Assembly: GCA_018902845.1 (NCBI GenBank)
Contig: JAHIPV010000022.1
Coordinates: forward strand, 1 to 58,195
DNA: 58,195 bases
Origin: Patescibacteria group bacterium
Lineage (GTDB): Bacteria; Patescibacteriota; Microgenomatia; UBA12405
Direction: 5' to 3'
Of the stretch, positions 1-7,716 are shown piece by piece (position 1 is the first letter of the stretch; each line of letters starts with the position of its first letter). The translations under genes were made by a program, and so were the position numbers. The notes under the pieces are model-generated. The model was not told the DNA's origin and searched no databases. It was given only the letters and a program-made list of their open reading frames with translations.

Positions 1-2
1 CA

Positions 3-1076
3 GGTAATTGTTCCGGAGTGGGAGGAACTTGTATGCTTGGTGGTTGTCGGTTGGGAACTTATTCTGTGGGTCATGCTGATTGTTCTATAGGTAGTGCTTG
101 TTGTGTTTCTACAGCTTTTTTAACTGCTACACCAACTCCAGAAACAAGATATACTTGCAATCCTGCTACTGGGATATGTAGTCCTACTACGGGTAGTGGG
201 TATAATACTTTGGCTTTGTGTACGAGTAATTGTGTAAGGGCGACTTCAACTCCAAGACCGGGAACAACCGCAACTAAGGTGCCGGTGTCTCCGAATCCAA
301 CCAGTCCGCCTGTGACTCCTGTGCCTCCTATTACCGGTGCTCCACCGCCACCACCACCACCGCCTACAAATCCTCCTCAGCCACCTGGGCCTTCTTGTAA
401 CTATTCTTCTTTACAGGCACAAGTGCAGATAGATAGTACTGTAGATTGGACGAGTCAGTTAGTACTTAAGGCCGGAGACAGTATAAACCTTGGTTGTATG
501 CATGATGGAACTGGGCAGTTGGCAGAGAATGTAAAGATAACTGCGGGATATTCTGATGGAACAAATTATGAATTTGAAACTAATTTAGAAAGTCAATGGA
601 CTGTTCCAAAAGAAGGTAATTATACCGTTTGGTGTCAATCGGTTGATACTGATTGTGCTGGATTGGTTTCTACTACAAATGCGACTTTGAGTGTGGGAGG
701 GATGTGTAAGGAGTGTCCAAATGATTTTGCTTGTTATGGTCACCCTCAATATGGTTATGCTTGGTTTGCAACGGGATATGAGATGGATGGATATAGTGTT
801 TCGGTGGACTTGTATTGTCAGGAAGATGTTGGTGACAGGCCTAATTGGTTAGGCAAGGGAAGGGGAGATGCTGATTGTAATGGAAAGATAGATGGTCGGG
901 ATTATTCTGTATGGCGAAGAGAATATGTGGATATTAGTGAGGGGGAGGCAGTAGTGCGAGATAGTTGGGAGGCTGATTTTGCTGGACCGATGGGGGAGTG
1001 TGACGGTATAGTTGATGGATATGATTATTCTTTATGGAGGCGATCCTATATAGATGTTTTTGGAGGAGATAATTAA
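3..1076 (+). CDS. Secreted dockerin-like surface protein, 5' partial
   Basis: The frame is open from base 3, so the true start lies outside the window; the GTG at 18 is only the first internal start. The visible part begins with a Cys-rich segment, followed by a Thr/Pro-rich linker with a run of eight prolines, an Ig/PKD-like beta region containing the motif GNYTVWCQS, and a C-terminal pair of calcium-loop repeats. These repeats, DADCNGKIDGRDYSVWRREY and the related CDGIVDGYDYSLWRRSY, look like a type I dockerin, which in known systems binds a cohesin. The next gene starts two bases after the stop, so it is the first visible member of the cohesin/dockerin operon. The ligand or enzymatic role of the missing N-terminus is unknown. 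Confidence 0.75.
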   Translation, partial: GNCSGVGGTCMLGGCRLGTYSVGHADCSIGSACCVSTAFLTATPTPETRYTCNPATGICSPTTGSGYNTLALCTSNCVRATSTPRPGTTATKVPVSPNPTSPPVTPVPPITGAPPPPPPPPTNPPQPPGPSCNYSSLQAQVQIDSTVDWTSQLVLKAGDSINLGCMHDGTGQLAENVKITAGYSDGTNYEFETNLESQWTVPKEGNYTVWCQSVDTDCAGLVSTTNATLSVGGMCKECPNDFACYGHPQYGYAWFATGYEMDGYSVSVDLYCQEDVGDRPNWLGKGRGDADCNGKIDGRDYSVWRREYVDISEGEAVVRDSWEADFAGPMGECDGIVDGYDYSLWRRSYIDVFGGDN

Positions 1077-1077
1077 A

Positions 1078-2499
1078 ATGAAAAAAAATACGAAATCTTT
1101 GTTGTTTATAATTTTGGCGATAGTGGCTTTGATAGGAGCGCTTGCTTTGGTAAGACAGAGCCAAGAAACAAGAAGAAGTGCTTATTTTGCTGGAACTAGT
1201 TTAAGGGTTGGTTCTCCCGGGCAGACTTTTTTAGTTAATAATATCGGGGAAGATGTGTTAGTGCCGGTTTTTATAGAGACTGAACAAGTCGTTGGAACAG
1301 ATGAAATGGCTAAAGTTGATTTTGCTAAAATTACACTATGTTACGGTGATCATTTGAACTTGGTAGAAGATGCTGATGGATATGTGGATTATTTGGTTGA
1401 TTTTAACCATGATGCTTTTGATGTTTTGTTGTTTACAAAGGTAGAAAATAATTGTTTGACTTTTACGGTTAAATCAGAGAAATCAGCCGATAGGCTTAAG
1501 TCAGGAATGTTTAGAGTGGCGACAGTTACTTTTAATACGATTGCCCAGGGAAGCGGAAGTATCAACATTGATAGAGATAAAACACAGGTAAGTGGAAGTA
1601 ATCCGAATCTTGGTAGTAATGATATGGCTTTGAGTTTGGGTGATCTTGTAGGTGTTGATTATAGTGTGGGAGGAGGTGGTGGCCCGACCAACACTCCCGT
1701 GGTTATTAATCCAACTAATACACCAGCTGTTCCTGTTGACGTGTCTCCGACTTTGAGGCCGACTTCAACTTCGAGACCAACTTCAACCCAAAGACCGACT
1801 TCAACCTTAAGGCCGACTTCAACTTCGAGACCAACAGTGCCAACCAGTAAGCCAACAGATAAGCCAGTAGTGCCAACCAGTAAACCAACAGATAAACCAG
1901 TAGTGCCAACCAGTAAGCCAACTGATAAGCCCATTGGTGGTGATACTCCTATATTGAATTTCAGGATTGCCTTTGCTGGAGTGAAGACTAATCATGCTTA
2001 TTGTGTGGTGGCTTGGCCTGTTGGGGTAATTGTTATGAAAGGTGAAACAAAGAAATCGTATGCTGATGTAATTGTTGAGAATACCGGAGAGGTTAATTCA
2101 AAGGGAGAGATTATTTTTGTTGGCAGTTTGGAGTTAACGGGTTTTTATGAAACAGAGGGTGTGGCGGCATTTATTAAAGGCCCCAAGCATTTACAAATGA
2201 AATATGCAATGGAGAATCAGGCTGGTTCTTATGGAAAAGCTGGTGGTGAATTGAACTTGACTTATTCCAGTAAGATTTATAATTTTTCAGAATATTCACT
2301 TTTGGCTGGAGATGTTAATCGGGATGGTTGGATAAATGGACTTGATTTTTCACAAGTTAAAGTGGTGGCTGTTAAATATATAGAAGTGGAGGTCGGTGGA
2401 TACATAACAGAAGATTTGGATGGTAGTTGTCAGGTTAATACGGCTGATACGACTTTGTTGGTTAAATCGCTTGACGAGAGACAGGAGGAACTGTATTAA
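1078..2499 (+). CDS. Scaffoldin-like protein with cohesin-like and dockerin-like modules
   Basis: The start is the ATG at 1078, preceded by GGAGGAG at 1062-1068; an in-frame ATG at 1054 lies inside the upstream gene and is less likely. The 473-residue product has an N-terminal membrane segment (about residues 8-26), a cohesin-like beta domain (about 38-200), a low-complexity linker of PTST and KPTDKPVVPTS repeats, a second beta domain, and a C-terminal dockerin-like pair (GDVNRDGWINGLDFSQV, then DLDGSCQVNTADTTLLV). Having both modules in one chain is the arrangement of an adaptor scaffoldin that both receives and docks. Assignment rests on motif pattern, and specificity for its neighbours is inference. 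An alternative is a generic surface adhesin. Confidence 0.7.
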   Translation: MKKNTKSLLFIILAIVALIGALALVRQSQETRRSAYFAGTSLRVGSPGQTFLVNNIGEDVLVPVFIETEQVVGTDEMAKVDFAKITLCYGDHLNLVEDADGYVDYLVDFNHDAFDVLLFTKVENNCLTFTVKSEKSADRLKSGMFRVATVTFNTIAQGSGSINIDRDKTQVSGSNPNLGSNDMALSLGDLVGVDYSVGGGGGPTNTPVVINPTNTPAVPVDVSPTLRPTSTSRPTSTQRPTSTLRPTSTSRPTVPTSKPTDKPVVPTSKPTDKPVVPTSKPTDKPIGGDTPILNFRIAFAGVKTNHAYCVVAWPVGVIVMKGETKKSYADVIVENTGEVNSKGEIIFVGSLELTGFYETEGVAAFIKGPKHLQMKYAMENQAGSYGKAGGELNLTYSSKIYNFSEYSLLAGDVNRDGWINGLDFSQVKVVAVKYIEVEVGGYITEDLDGSCQVNTADTTLLVKSLDERQEELY

Positions 2500-2541
2500 T
2501 TAATTAGTGTTAGTATTATTAATATGAATGGAGAAAATAAA

Positions 2542-3165
2542 ATGCAAAAAAAACAAGAATGGTTAAAATTTGTAATACCGGTTGTGGCGGTGTTAATAAT
2601 TGCAGAGAGTGTGTTAGTTGTTTCTGGTTTGGATAAGAAAAAAACAGTGGCGAATGTTGTGCCTGAAAAGAAGGCGATTGTTAGTGAGGAGAGTGATGCT
2701 TTATTACCCGAAGAAGACGCTTTGTTGCATTTTGTTTTTGAAACGGACAAAGATACTTTGTTAGTGGGTGAGGAAAACAAGGTTGGGGTTAGTTTAGTGA
2801 CTGAAACGGATGTAAGTCTTGATTCTTTGGAGTTGTATGTTGAGTACGATCCAGATGTTTTTGATGTTAGTGATTTAGACTATGGTGATAGTTTGCCCAA
2901 ACCCGCTTTTATGAAAGCAAGTGAAGACAAGGGTTTGGTAGTGGCTAATTTTATGATTAGTGAAGCTAATGGTTTGCCTTTGGCGGATGGTGATGTGATG
3001 AAAGTTTTGGATTTTGTGGTAACGGGTAAGCAGACTGGTGAATATAAGTTTTCGATTAGTACTGGCGGAGTGTCAGAAGGTTCAGTAACCATGTTGGTTG
3101 AAAATGCGTCTCAGGGTTTAGTTCCTTTTTCCAGCGATGAGTTAGTTATTAGGATTACTGAGTAA
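2542..3165 (+). CDS. Membrane-anchored cohesin-domain protein
   Basis: The likely start is the ATG at 2542, because GGAG lies eight bases upstream; an ATG at 2524 would add six residues. The product has a single N-terminal membrane anchor (about residues 8-27), a short charged spacer and one cohesin-like domain of about 140 residues. Features of that fold are the alternating strands with LELYVEYDPDVFDVSDLDYG, then VMKVLDFVVTGKQTGEYKFS near the end. The stop is one base from the next start, so translation is probably coupled to the LPQTG-bearing cohesin gene. It could act as a cell-surface receptor for the dockerin tails upstream. The family call is fairly secure; the partner is inferred. Confidence 0.7.
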   Translation: MQKKQEWLKFVIPVVAVLIIAESVLVVSGLDKKKTVANVVPEKKAIVSEESDALLPEEDALLHFVFETDKDTLLVGEENKVGVSLVTETDVSLDSLELYVEYDPDVFDVSDLDYGDSLPKPAFMKASEDKGLVVANFMISEANGLPLADGDVMKVLDFVVTGKQTGEYKFSISTGGVSEGSVTMLVENASQGLVPFSSDELVIRITE

Positions 3166-3166
3166 A

Positions 3167-3889
3167 ATGAAAAAAAATTATTTAGCAATTTGTAGATCGT
3201 TGTTGTTTTCGCTGGTTATGTTTTTGGTTGCGGCCAAAGAGGTTAAGGCGGCGTATTTTACTTTGAGTCCGGCCAGTGGGAACTATGATGCTGGGAGTAC
3301 TTTTGATGTTGTGGTTGGAATAAGTTCTGGAGAGGAAAAGGTTTATGCGGCTGATGTATGGATCAATTTTGATTCAAATATTTTAAGCGTTAATGGAGTG
3401 GCGGCGGTTTTAAGTCCTGCTTTTCCTTTTGTTCTGGGTGATCAGAATATTGATAATGATGCGGGGATAGTTAAGATAGCTTTGAATCCAGCTATTAGCA
3501 GTAGTTTGGATGCTCAGCCTGCTAATGGTAGTCTTTTAACTTTAACTTTAACTGCAGTTACTGCTGGTAGTGGGAATTTAAATTTTATTTGTACAGATGG
3601 GTCAATAAATGATGCCAATATTATTGAACCAGAAACGGTTTCAGATATAATTGTGTGTAGTTCTAACCAAGCAGCTTCTTTTGTAGTAGGAACAGGTAGT
3701 TCCAGTGAGGTTAATCCCACTTCTGTTCCCGAAGAGTTGGATACTACCGGGAATGCGGAGAGTGCTTCGACGGCTGATGTGGGTGGGGGCGATGAATTGC
3801 CCCAGACTGGTGTACTAATGCCTGTTTTGTTGTTGACACTCTTTGGTGTATTTGGTTTAGGAGGTGCTGTTTTGTTTTATAGATTATGA
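3167..3889 (+). CDS. Cohesin-domain surface protein with LPQTG tail
   Basis: The protein has a signal peptide ending near VAAKEVKAA, then a cohesin-like domain (about residues 28-175: FTLSPASGNYDAGSTFDVVV through the GSLLTLTLTAVTAGSGNLNF strand). A Ser/Thr-rich spacer follows, and the tail is LPQTG (residues 211-215) plus a hydrophobic helix and a terminal Arg-Leu. That tail matches a sortase sorting signal, although the positive end is minimal. No sortase gene is in the window. The gene starts one base after the preceding stop and its TGA overlaps the next ATG. Known cohesins bind dockerins through calcium loops; here the partners may be the two dockerin-tailed proteins encoded upstream. Confidence 0.75.
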   Translation: MKKNYLAICRSLLFSLVMFLVAAKEVKAAYFTLSPASGNYDAGSTFDVVVGISSGEEKVYAADVWINFDSNILSVNGVAAVLSPAFPFVLGDQNIDNDAGIVKIALNPAISSSLDAQPANGSLLTLTLTAVTAGSGNLNFICTDGSINDANIIEPETVSDIIVCSSNQAASFVVGTGSSSEVNPTSVPEELDTTGNAESASTADVGGGDELPQTGVLMPVLLLTLFGVFGLGGAVLFYRL

Positions 3890-4500
3890 ATTTAGGCAGA
3901 AGTAACATAAAAACAGTTGTTGTTTTGGTAATTTTGTTTTTGGTGGGCATATTGGGTGTACTGGGTATGAATACGGTAAGAACTTATATGAGCGGAGCTT
4001 CGGCAGGGAATGAGCCAAATGGGGTAGTAGCAACACCAAGTAGTAGAAGTGCTACTATTTCTTGGAGTTCTGACAAAGAAACTATGGGTGTGGTTGAATA
4101 CGGTACTACGCCAGCCAGTTTGCTCTTAAGAGCACCAGAAACTGGTTCTTCTACTCGTCATAGTGTAAGTATTGAGCCATTAAAGGCCAATGTTAGTTAT
4201 TATTTTCGAATAAGAATTGGGGAGGACGTTTTTGACAATAATGGAATACCTTGGTCTTTTAAAACAAAAAGTGAAAACGAAGAACTTGAAAAAACCGGTG
4301 TGACTTTAGTGCCGACTTCTAATATGATGATGGAAGTTACTCCAAAAAGTTCGCCTTCCGTGGTTAATTGTGATACTAATGGGGATGGAATGGTGACTAG
4401 TGTGGAAAAATTGAAATGTGGACAGACTAAAAATAATTGTGATACTAACGGAGACGGGGTAGTAACCAGTGTGGAAAAATTGAAATGTGGACAGAATTAA
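3886..4500 (+). CDS. Membrane-anchored FN3-like protein with two EF-hand-like repeats
   Basis: The gene overlaps the previous stop by four bases (ATGA). The 204-residue product has an N-terminal membrane segment (about residues 9-27) and a fibronectin III or purple-acid-phosphatase-N-like beta domain (about 40-130, with ATISWSSDKETMGVVEYG). A short linker leads to two nearly identical calcium-loop repeats at residues 161-204, each with the core CDTNGDGxVTSVEKLKCGQ. The DxNxDGxV pattern with a flanking Cys pair resembles an EF-hand or dockerin half-repeat, but the second helix is very short. It closes the surface operon. Function is unknown; calcium-dependent assembly with the cohesin proteins is inference. 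Confidence 0.65.
   Translation: MNLGRSNIKTVVVLVILFLVGILGVLGMNTVRTYMSGASAGNEPNGVVATPSSRSATISWSSDKETMGVVEYGTTPASLLLRAPETGSSTRHSVSIEPLKANVSYYFRIRIGEDVFDNNGIPWSFKTKSENEELEKTGVTLVPTSNMMMEVTPKSSPSVVNCDTNGDGMVTSVEKLKCGQTKNNCDTNGDGVVTSVEKLKCGQN
4369..4497 (+). repeat. Tandem duplication encoding two EF-hand-like loops
   Basis: Two copies of about 60-69 bases encode the same loop. The 3' half of each copy (AGTGTGGAAAAATTGAAATG and the following bases) is identical, while the 5' halves differ mainly at synonymous positions. The repeat period is 69 bases, or 23 residues. Confidence 0.8.
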
Positions 4501-4516
4501 ATTTGAAAGGTAAAAT
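4488..4516 (+). promoter_or_regulatory. Promoter of rpsU
   Basis: TGGACA (4488-4493), a 17-base spacer and TAAAAT (4511-4516) stand six bases before the rpsU ATG, so the transcript would start at or within a base or two of the start codon. The -35 lies inside the end of the previous gene. Confidence 0.5.
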
Positions 4517-4522
4517 ACGAGG

Positions 4523-4735
4523 ATGCCAATTGTTATAAAGAAAAAAAAGGGAGATTCCAAGAATGATGTGATCGGTAAGTTTAGAAAGATTTTTTTAGAA
4601 GAGGAAATAATAGAAGAGGTAAAAAAAAGGCTTGTTTATAATAAACCTTCAATGAAACGTTACGCTAGAAAAAAAATTAATATTTGGCGTAAAAAATGTC
4701 GTAGAAGAAGTAAAAAAAGAAGGACTAATGATTAA
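4523..4735 (+). CDS. rpsU: Ribosomal protein bS21
   Basis: This 70-residue basic protein has the S21 pattern: MPIVIKKKKGDS, a central FRKIF, then KKRLVYNKPSMKRYARKK and an Arg/Lys-rich tail. It is a component of the small ribosomal subunit near the anti-Shine-Dalgarno end of 16S rRNA. The ATG at 4523 follows a promoter-like -10 by six bases. The 3' end overlaps the yqeY start by eight bases; the rpsU-yqeY pair is a common bacterial arrangement, which supports both calls. Confidence 0.93.
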   Translation: MPIVIKKKKGDSKNDVIGKFRKIFLEEEIIEEVKKRLVYNKPSMKRYARKKINIWRKKCRRRSKKRRTND

Positions 4736-5168
4736 GGATAAGATCAAAGAAGATAGTGTAAAAGCCTTAAAAAGGGGTGAATCAAAAAAGGTGGAGATAT
4801 TACGGTTTCTTTTATCGCTAATTGAAAAGAGAGCCTTAAAATTACCCCCCGGAGAAATGAAAGATGATGATGTTTTGGTTGTTTTGCAAAAGGAACTTAA
4901 AAACAAAAAAGAATCTAAGCAAATGTTTGAAAAAGCTTTGCGAGATGATTTGATTAAAGAGGTAGAGTATGAAATAGAATTATTACAATCTTATCTTCCT
5001 GAAGAAATTAGTGAAGAGGAAATAAGAATGTGTGTAAAAAAAATTGTTGATGAATCTGAAGAACTTAATTTTGGGATAGTGATGGGTAGAGTAATGGCAG
5101 AATTGAAGGGTAAAGCAGGAGGAGAGCTTGTTTCTGGAATTGTTAAAGAGGTGATGGAAAGGAAATAG
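4728..5168 (+). CDS. yqeY: GatB/YqeY domain protein
   Basis: The 146-residue product has the YqeY hallmarks: an N-terminal MIKDKIKEDSVKALKRGES, then LRFLLSLIEKRA, the LLQSYLPEEISEEEI motif near residue 85, and GIVMGRVMAELKGKAGG near the end. YqeY is related to the C-terminal tRNA-binding domain of GatB; it probably has an RNA-associated role, but its exact function is not settled. It overlaps rpsU by eight bases, as an operon partner. Full length compared with the family. Confidence 0.9.
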   Translation: MIKDKIKEDSVKALKRGESKKVEILRFLLSLIEKRALKLPPGEMKDDDVLVVLQKELKNKKESKQMFEKALRDDLIKEVEYEIELLQSYLPEEISEEEIRMCVKKIVDESEELNFGIVMGRVMAELKGKAGGELVSGIVKEVMERK

Positions 5169-5185
5169 CTTTGGATTTGTAAAAG

Positions 5186-5554
5186 ATGAGAAAAAGTAAA
5201 GAAAATGTGGTTTTGTTAAAGGGTAAGGTTGATGATGGGGAGTTGAAAAATATTAGAAAAATAATTGAAGGTATTTTGGTTGAAATGGGATTGGTTAGCG
5301 TGGAGCTCAGTGTTGTTTTTGTTAATTTTTTGCAAGCAAAAAAGTTGAATGAAAAATATCGGAATATGGATTATGTGCCACAAGTATTGGCTTTTCCTAT
5401 ATCCAAAAAAAAAGATGCCGACAGGTTGATTAGGTTGGGTGATGTGGTGATTTGTATAGATAAATGGAATGAGGAGGTGAAAGTTTTTAAAAGAGAGAAA
5501 ATGGAAGTTTTGCGAGAATGGATTAAACATGGGATAAAAAATTTATTGAAGTAA
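5186..5554 (+). CDS. Degenerate YbeY-like protein
   Basis: The 122-residue product follows the YbeY endoribonuclease plan: LSVVFVNFLQAKKLNEKYRN, a VLAFPISKKK strand, LGDVVICID, and a helix ending in LREWIKHGIKNLLK. Canonical YbeY continues as HGxLHLxGYDH and binds zinc with three histidines. Here the chain stops after one of them (His114), and no continuation is readable in the next bases. It is therefore probably not a normal metal nuclease, although an rRNA-processing role without metal, or decay, is possible. It follows yqeY by 17 bases. Confidence 0.65.
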   Translation: MRKSKENVVLLKGKVDDGELKNIRKIIEGILVEMGLVSVELSVVFVNFLQAKKLNEKYRNMDYVPQVLAFPISKKKDADRLIRLGDVVICIDKWNEEVKVFKREKMEVLREWIKHGIKNLLK

Positions 5555-5634
5555 ATTTTTTAATGAATATTGCCATGGGGAACAGGGTGATTTTTCAGAG
5601 GTAGGTAATAAGTTTGATGGTTTTGATTCCGAGG

Positions 5635-5670
5635 GGATCCTTCACCCTCCTGTGGAGGATTCAGGATGAC
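5635..5670. repeat. Dispersed palindromic element
   Basis: GGATCCTTC is followed by an internal palindrome-like stretch and CAGGATGAC. The same ends recur throughout the window. Confidence 0.6.
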
Positions 5671-5712
5671 GGTGTGATCAGGAGGTGACGGGAGGGGTGT
5701 GTGTGAGAAAAC

Positions 5713-5739
5713 GTCATTCTGAGCGAGAGCGAAGAATCT
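5713..5739. repeat. Dispersed palindromic element, inverted copy
   Basis: GTCATTCTGAGCGAGAGCGA leads into AGAATCT, the reverse complement of the GATTCTTCG...CAGAATGAC form of the same element. Confidence 0.65.
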
Positions 5740-5844
5740 CAAGAGGAGTTTTGAATAGAGCGAGTGAATTAATTTTTGGTTGATACAAAAAGATGTGAAA
5801 GATGTAATTGCTGAATTGTTGTTGATTTGTTTTAATTGGTACGG

Positions 5845-7401
5845 ATGATGATTTTTCATTTAAAATATAGACCCAAAACTTTTTCGGAATTGGATTTAAA
5901 AGATATTGCGAAAAGTTTGAGGAAAATTGTTAGAGGGAAAAATATTCCTCAGTCTTTTTTATTTTGTGGGCCAAAAGGTTCTGGAAAAACGTCGGCGGCA
6001 AGAATTTTGGCAAAGAGTGTTAATTGTCTTAAATCAAAAGACGGAGAAGTTTGTTTGAAATGTGAGAATTGTTTGTTGTTGGATGGTGACAAGAGTATTG
6101 ATGTAGTAGAGATTGATGCTGCATCTAATAGGGGAATTGATGATGTTAGACTTTTGAAAGATAGGGCCTATTTATTACCGAGTAGATTAAAGCGTAAAGT
6201 TTTTATTGTTGACGAAGTCCATATGTTAACAAAGGAAGCATTTAATGCCCTGCTTAAGCTTTTAGAGGAACCTCCTGGACATACCATTTTTATTCTGTGT
6301 ACAACGGATCCTGAAAAAATTCCGGATACTGTTTTGTCCCGTTTAGTCAGAATTGATTTTAGAAAAGGAAGTAAAAACGAGTTATCTGTTTGTTTGAATA
6401 GAGTTGTTAAAGGTGAAAAAATTAAGGTAGATAAGGTAGTTTTGGAAAAGATTGCTGATTTAAGCGAGGGGAGTTTTAGAAATGCCCAAAAGATGTTAAT
6501 GGAATTGTTTTTAGAGTTTGGACAAAGTATTGAGATGAAAGATGCCGATAAATTTTTTTCTATGAGATTGGGGTCTTATACGTTGGAAGATTTTGAAAAA
6601 GATCTTTTGGCAAAAGAGACAAAAAAAATATTGTGCAAATTAGAGGAAATGAGTGAGGTGGGGGTGGATTTTAGGGTTTATAGGGCTAGATTAATTGAAT
6701 ATTTTCAAAAAAAATTATTAATAAATTTTGGAATATTGGCGGGTGACGATGGTTTGAATATGATGAGCTTAAAAGAGTGGTTGTCTCTTTTGATAAATGC
6801 TGGTGAGATGGAGAAAGAAAGTTTTTTGGAACAATTGCCTTTACAGTTGGCAGTGGTAGAATTTTTGAGTAAAAATTCCACCACAAATTACAAAAAAGTT
6901 TCAAATTTTTCTCCTAAAATTGGATTAAAGAAATCTCAAGAGATAGGTACTAAAAAGGTGAATGATAAAAGAGGGAATTTTGTTGAAGAGAAAAATAAAG
7001 AAGAACAAGAAGTACAAAAAAATAGTGGTGAAAGAGATGGGTTGGAATTTAATGAATTAGAAAATAGGTGGGGTGAGGTATTGATGGCTGTAAAGCCTTT
7101 TAATCATTCTGTTGAAGCTTTTTTGCGAGCGGCTAAACCAAGATCTATTTCTGGTATGACTGTGGTGGTCGAAGTTTTTTATCCTTTTCATAAAGATAGG
7201 TTGCAAGAGGATAGAAATCGAAAGGTGGTGGAAATGGGACTAAACAAGGTTTTTAATACATCTCTTTTGTTTGAGTGTGTTTTGGCAGATTCTAAAAAGA
7301 TACCTATTAATGATTTGTATTCCGTACAAGCGAAAAAGAAAACAGATGATATAACAACAGGTGAAGATATGTATGACGTGGCAAAAGAGATATTTGGATA
7401 A
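5845..7401 (+). CDS. dnaX: DNA polymerase III subunit gamma/tau
   Basis: The clamp-loader ATPase is recognised from FHLKYRPKTFSEL at the N-terminus, Walker A GPKGSGKT (residues 42-49), four zinc-binding cysteines (61, 70, 73, 76), the DEVHML Walker B and the LLKLLEEPPGHTIFIL sensor region. It loads the sliding clamp at the replication fork. The ATG at 5845 (or 5848) fits the family start; the open frame reaches a TTG at 5836 but lacks support. The C-terminal third after about residue 350 is Lys/Glu-rich and variable, as in other tau-type tails. The order dnaX-ybaB-recR is classic. Confidence 0.93.
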   Translation: MMIFHLKYRPKTFSELDLKDIAKSLRKIVRGKNIPQSFLFCGPKGSGKTSAARILAKSVNCLKSKDGEVCLKCENCLLLDGDKSIDVVEIDAASNRGIDDVRLLKDRAYLLPSRLKRKVFIVDEVHMLTKEAFNALLKLLEEPPGHTIFILCTTDPEKIPDTVLSRLVRIDFRKGSKNELSVCLNRVVKGEKIKVDKVVLEKIADLSEGSFRNAQKMLMELFLEFGQSIEMKDADKFFSMRLGSYTLEDFEKDLLAKETKKILCKLEEMSEVGVDFRVYRARLIEYFQKKLLINFGILAGDDGLNMMSLKEWLSLLINAGEMEKESFLEQLPLQLAVVEFLSKNSTTNYKKVSNFSPKIGLKKSQEIGTKKVNDKRGNFVEEKNKEEQEVQKNSGERDGLEFNELENRWGEVLMAVKPFNHSVEAFLRAAKPRSISGMTVVVEVFYPFHKDRLQEDRNRKVVEMGLNKVFNTSLLFECVLADSKKIPINDLYSVQAKKKTDDITTGEDMYDVAKEIFG

Positions 7402-7461
7402 AAATGTTGATTGAACGAGGGTTGATATATAATTAAACAGTTATTTATTATATAAAAAAAT

Positions 7462-7710
7462 ATGTTTGGTAAAGCAAAAATGATGGCGAAAGCCTTGAGA
7501 TTAAAAAAAGCTGTTGAAAAGGAAATTGTTGAGTTAGAGGAAAATGGAATTGTAGTTAAGATAAGCGGTGATCAGAAGATTAAGTTTTTGTCAGTTAATG
7601 GAGTAGAAAATGCTATTTTGGTTGATGTAATCAATAGAGCCATGAAGAAATCACAAAAACAAGTAGCAAGAAAGATGCAAGAGATGGGCGGGTTTGGTGA
7701 TTTATTTTAA
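7462..7710 (+). CDS. ybaB: YbaB/EbfC family nucleoid-associated protein
   Basis: The 82-residue product is slightly shorter than typical members. It has the YbaB plan: an N-terminal Lys-rich helix (KAKMMAKALRLKKAVEKE), a central beta sheet with GIVVKISGDQKIKFLSVNG, and a C-terminal helix ending in MGGFGDLF. Members dimerise and bind DNA. Its place between dnaX and recR is strong contextual support. An AT-rich stretch with TATAAT at 7426-7431 lies just upstream and could add a local promoter. Confidence 0.9.
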   Translation: MFGKAKMMAKALRLKKAVEKEIVELEENGIVVKISGDQKIKFLSVNGVENAILVDVINRAMKKSQKQVARKMQEMGGFGDLF

Positions 7711-7716
7711 TCTATT

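Larger units (their letters stand above)
5555..5844. other. Intergenic region with palindromic elements
   Basis: No convincing gene is visible on either strand. The region holds two copies of the dispersed GATCCTTC...CAGGATGAC element in opposite orientation, plus a decayed copy near 5570-5600 that resembles the GGAACAGGGTGATCCTCCAGAGG form seen at 33.7 kb. Confidence 0.6.

Noticed and set aside
1659-1934. Minus-strand open frames inside the Pro/Thr repeat region
   Set aside because: They are low-complexity shadows of the repeat-coding DNA of the scaffoldin-like gene.
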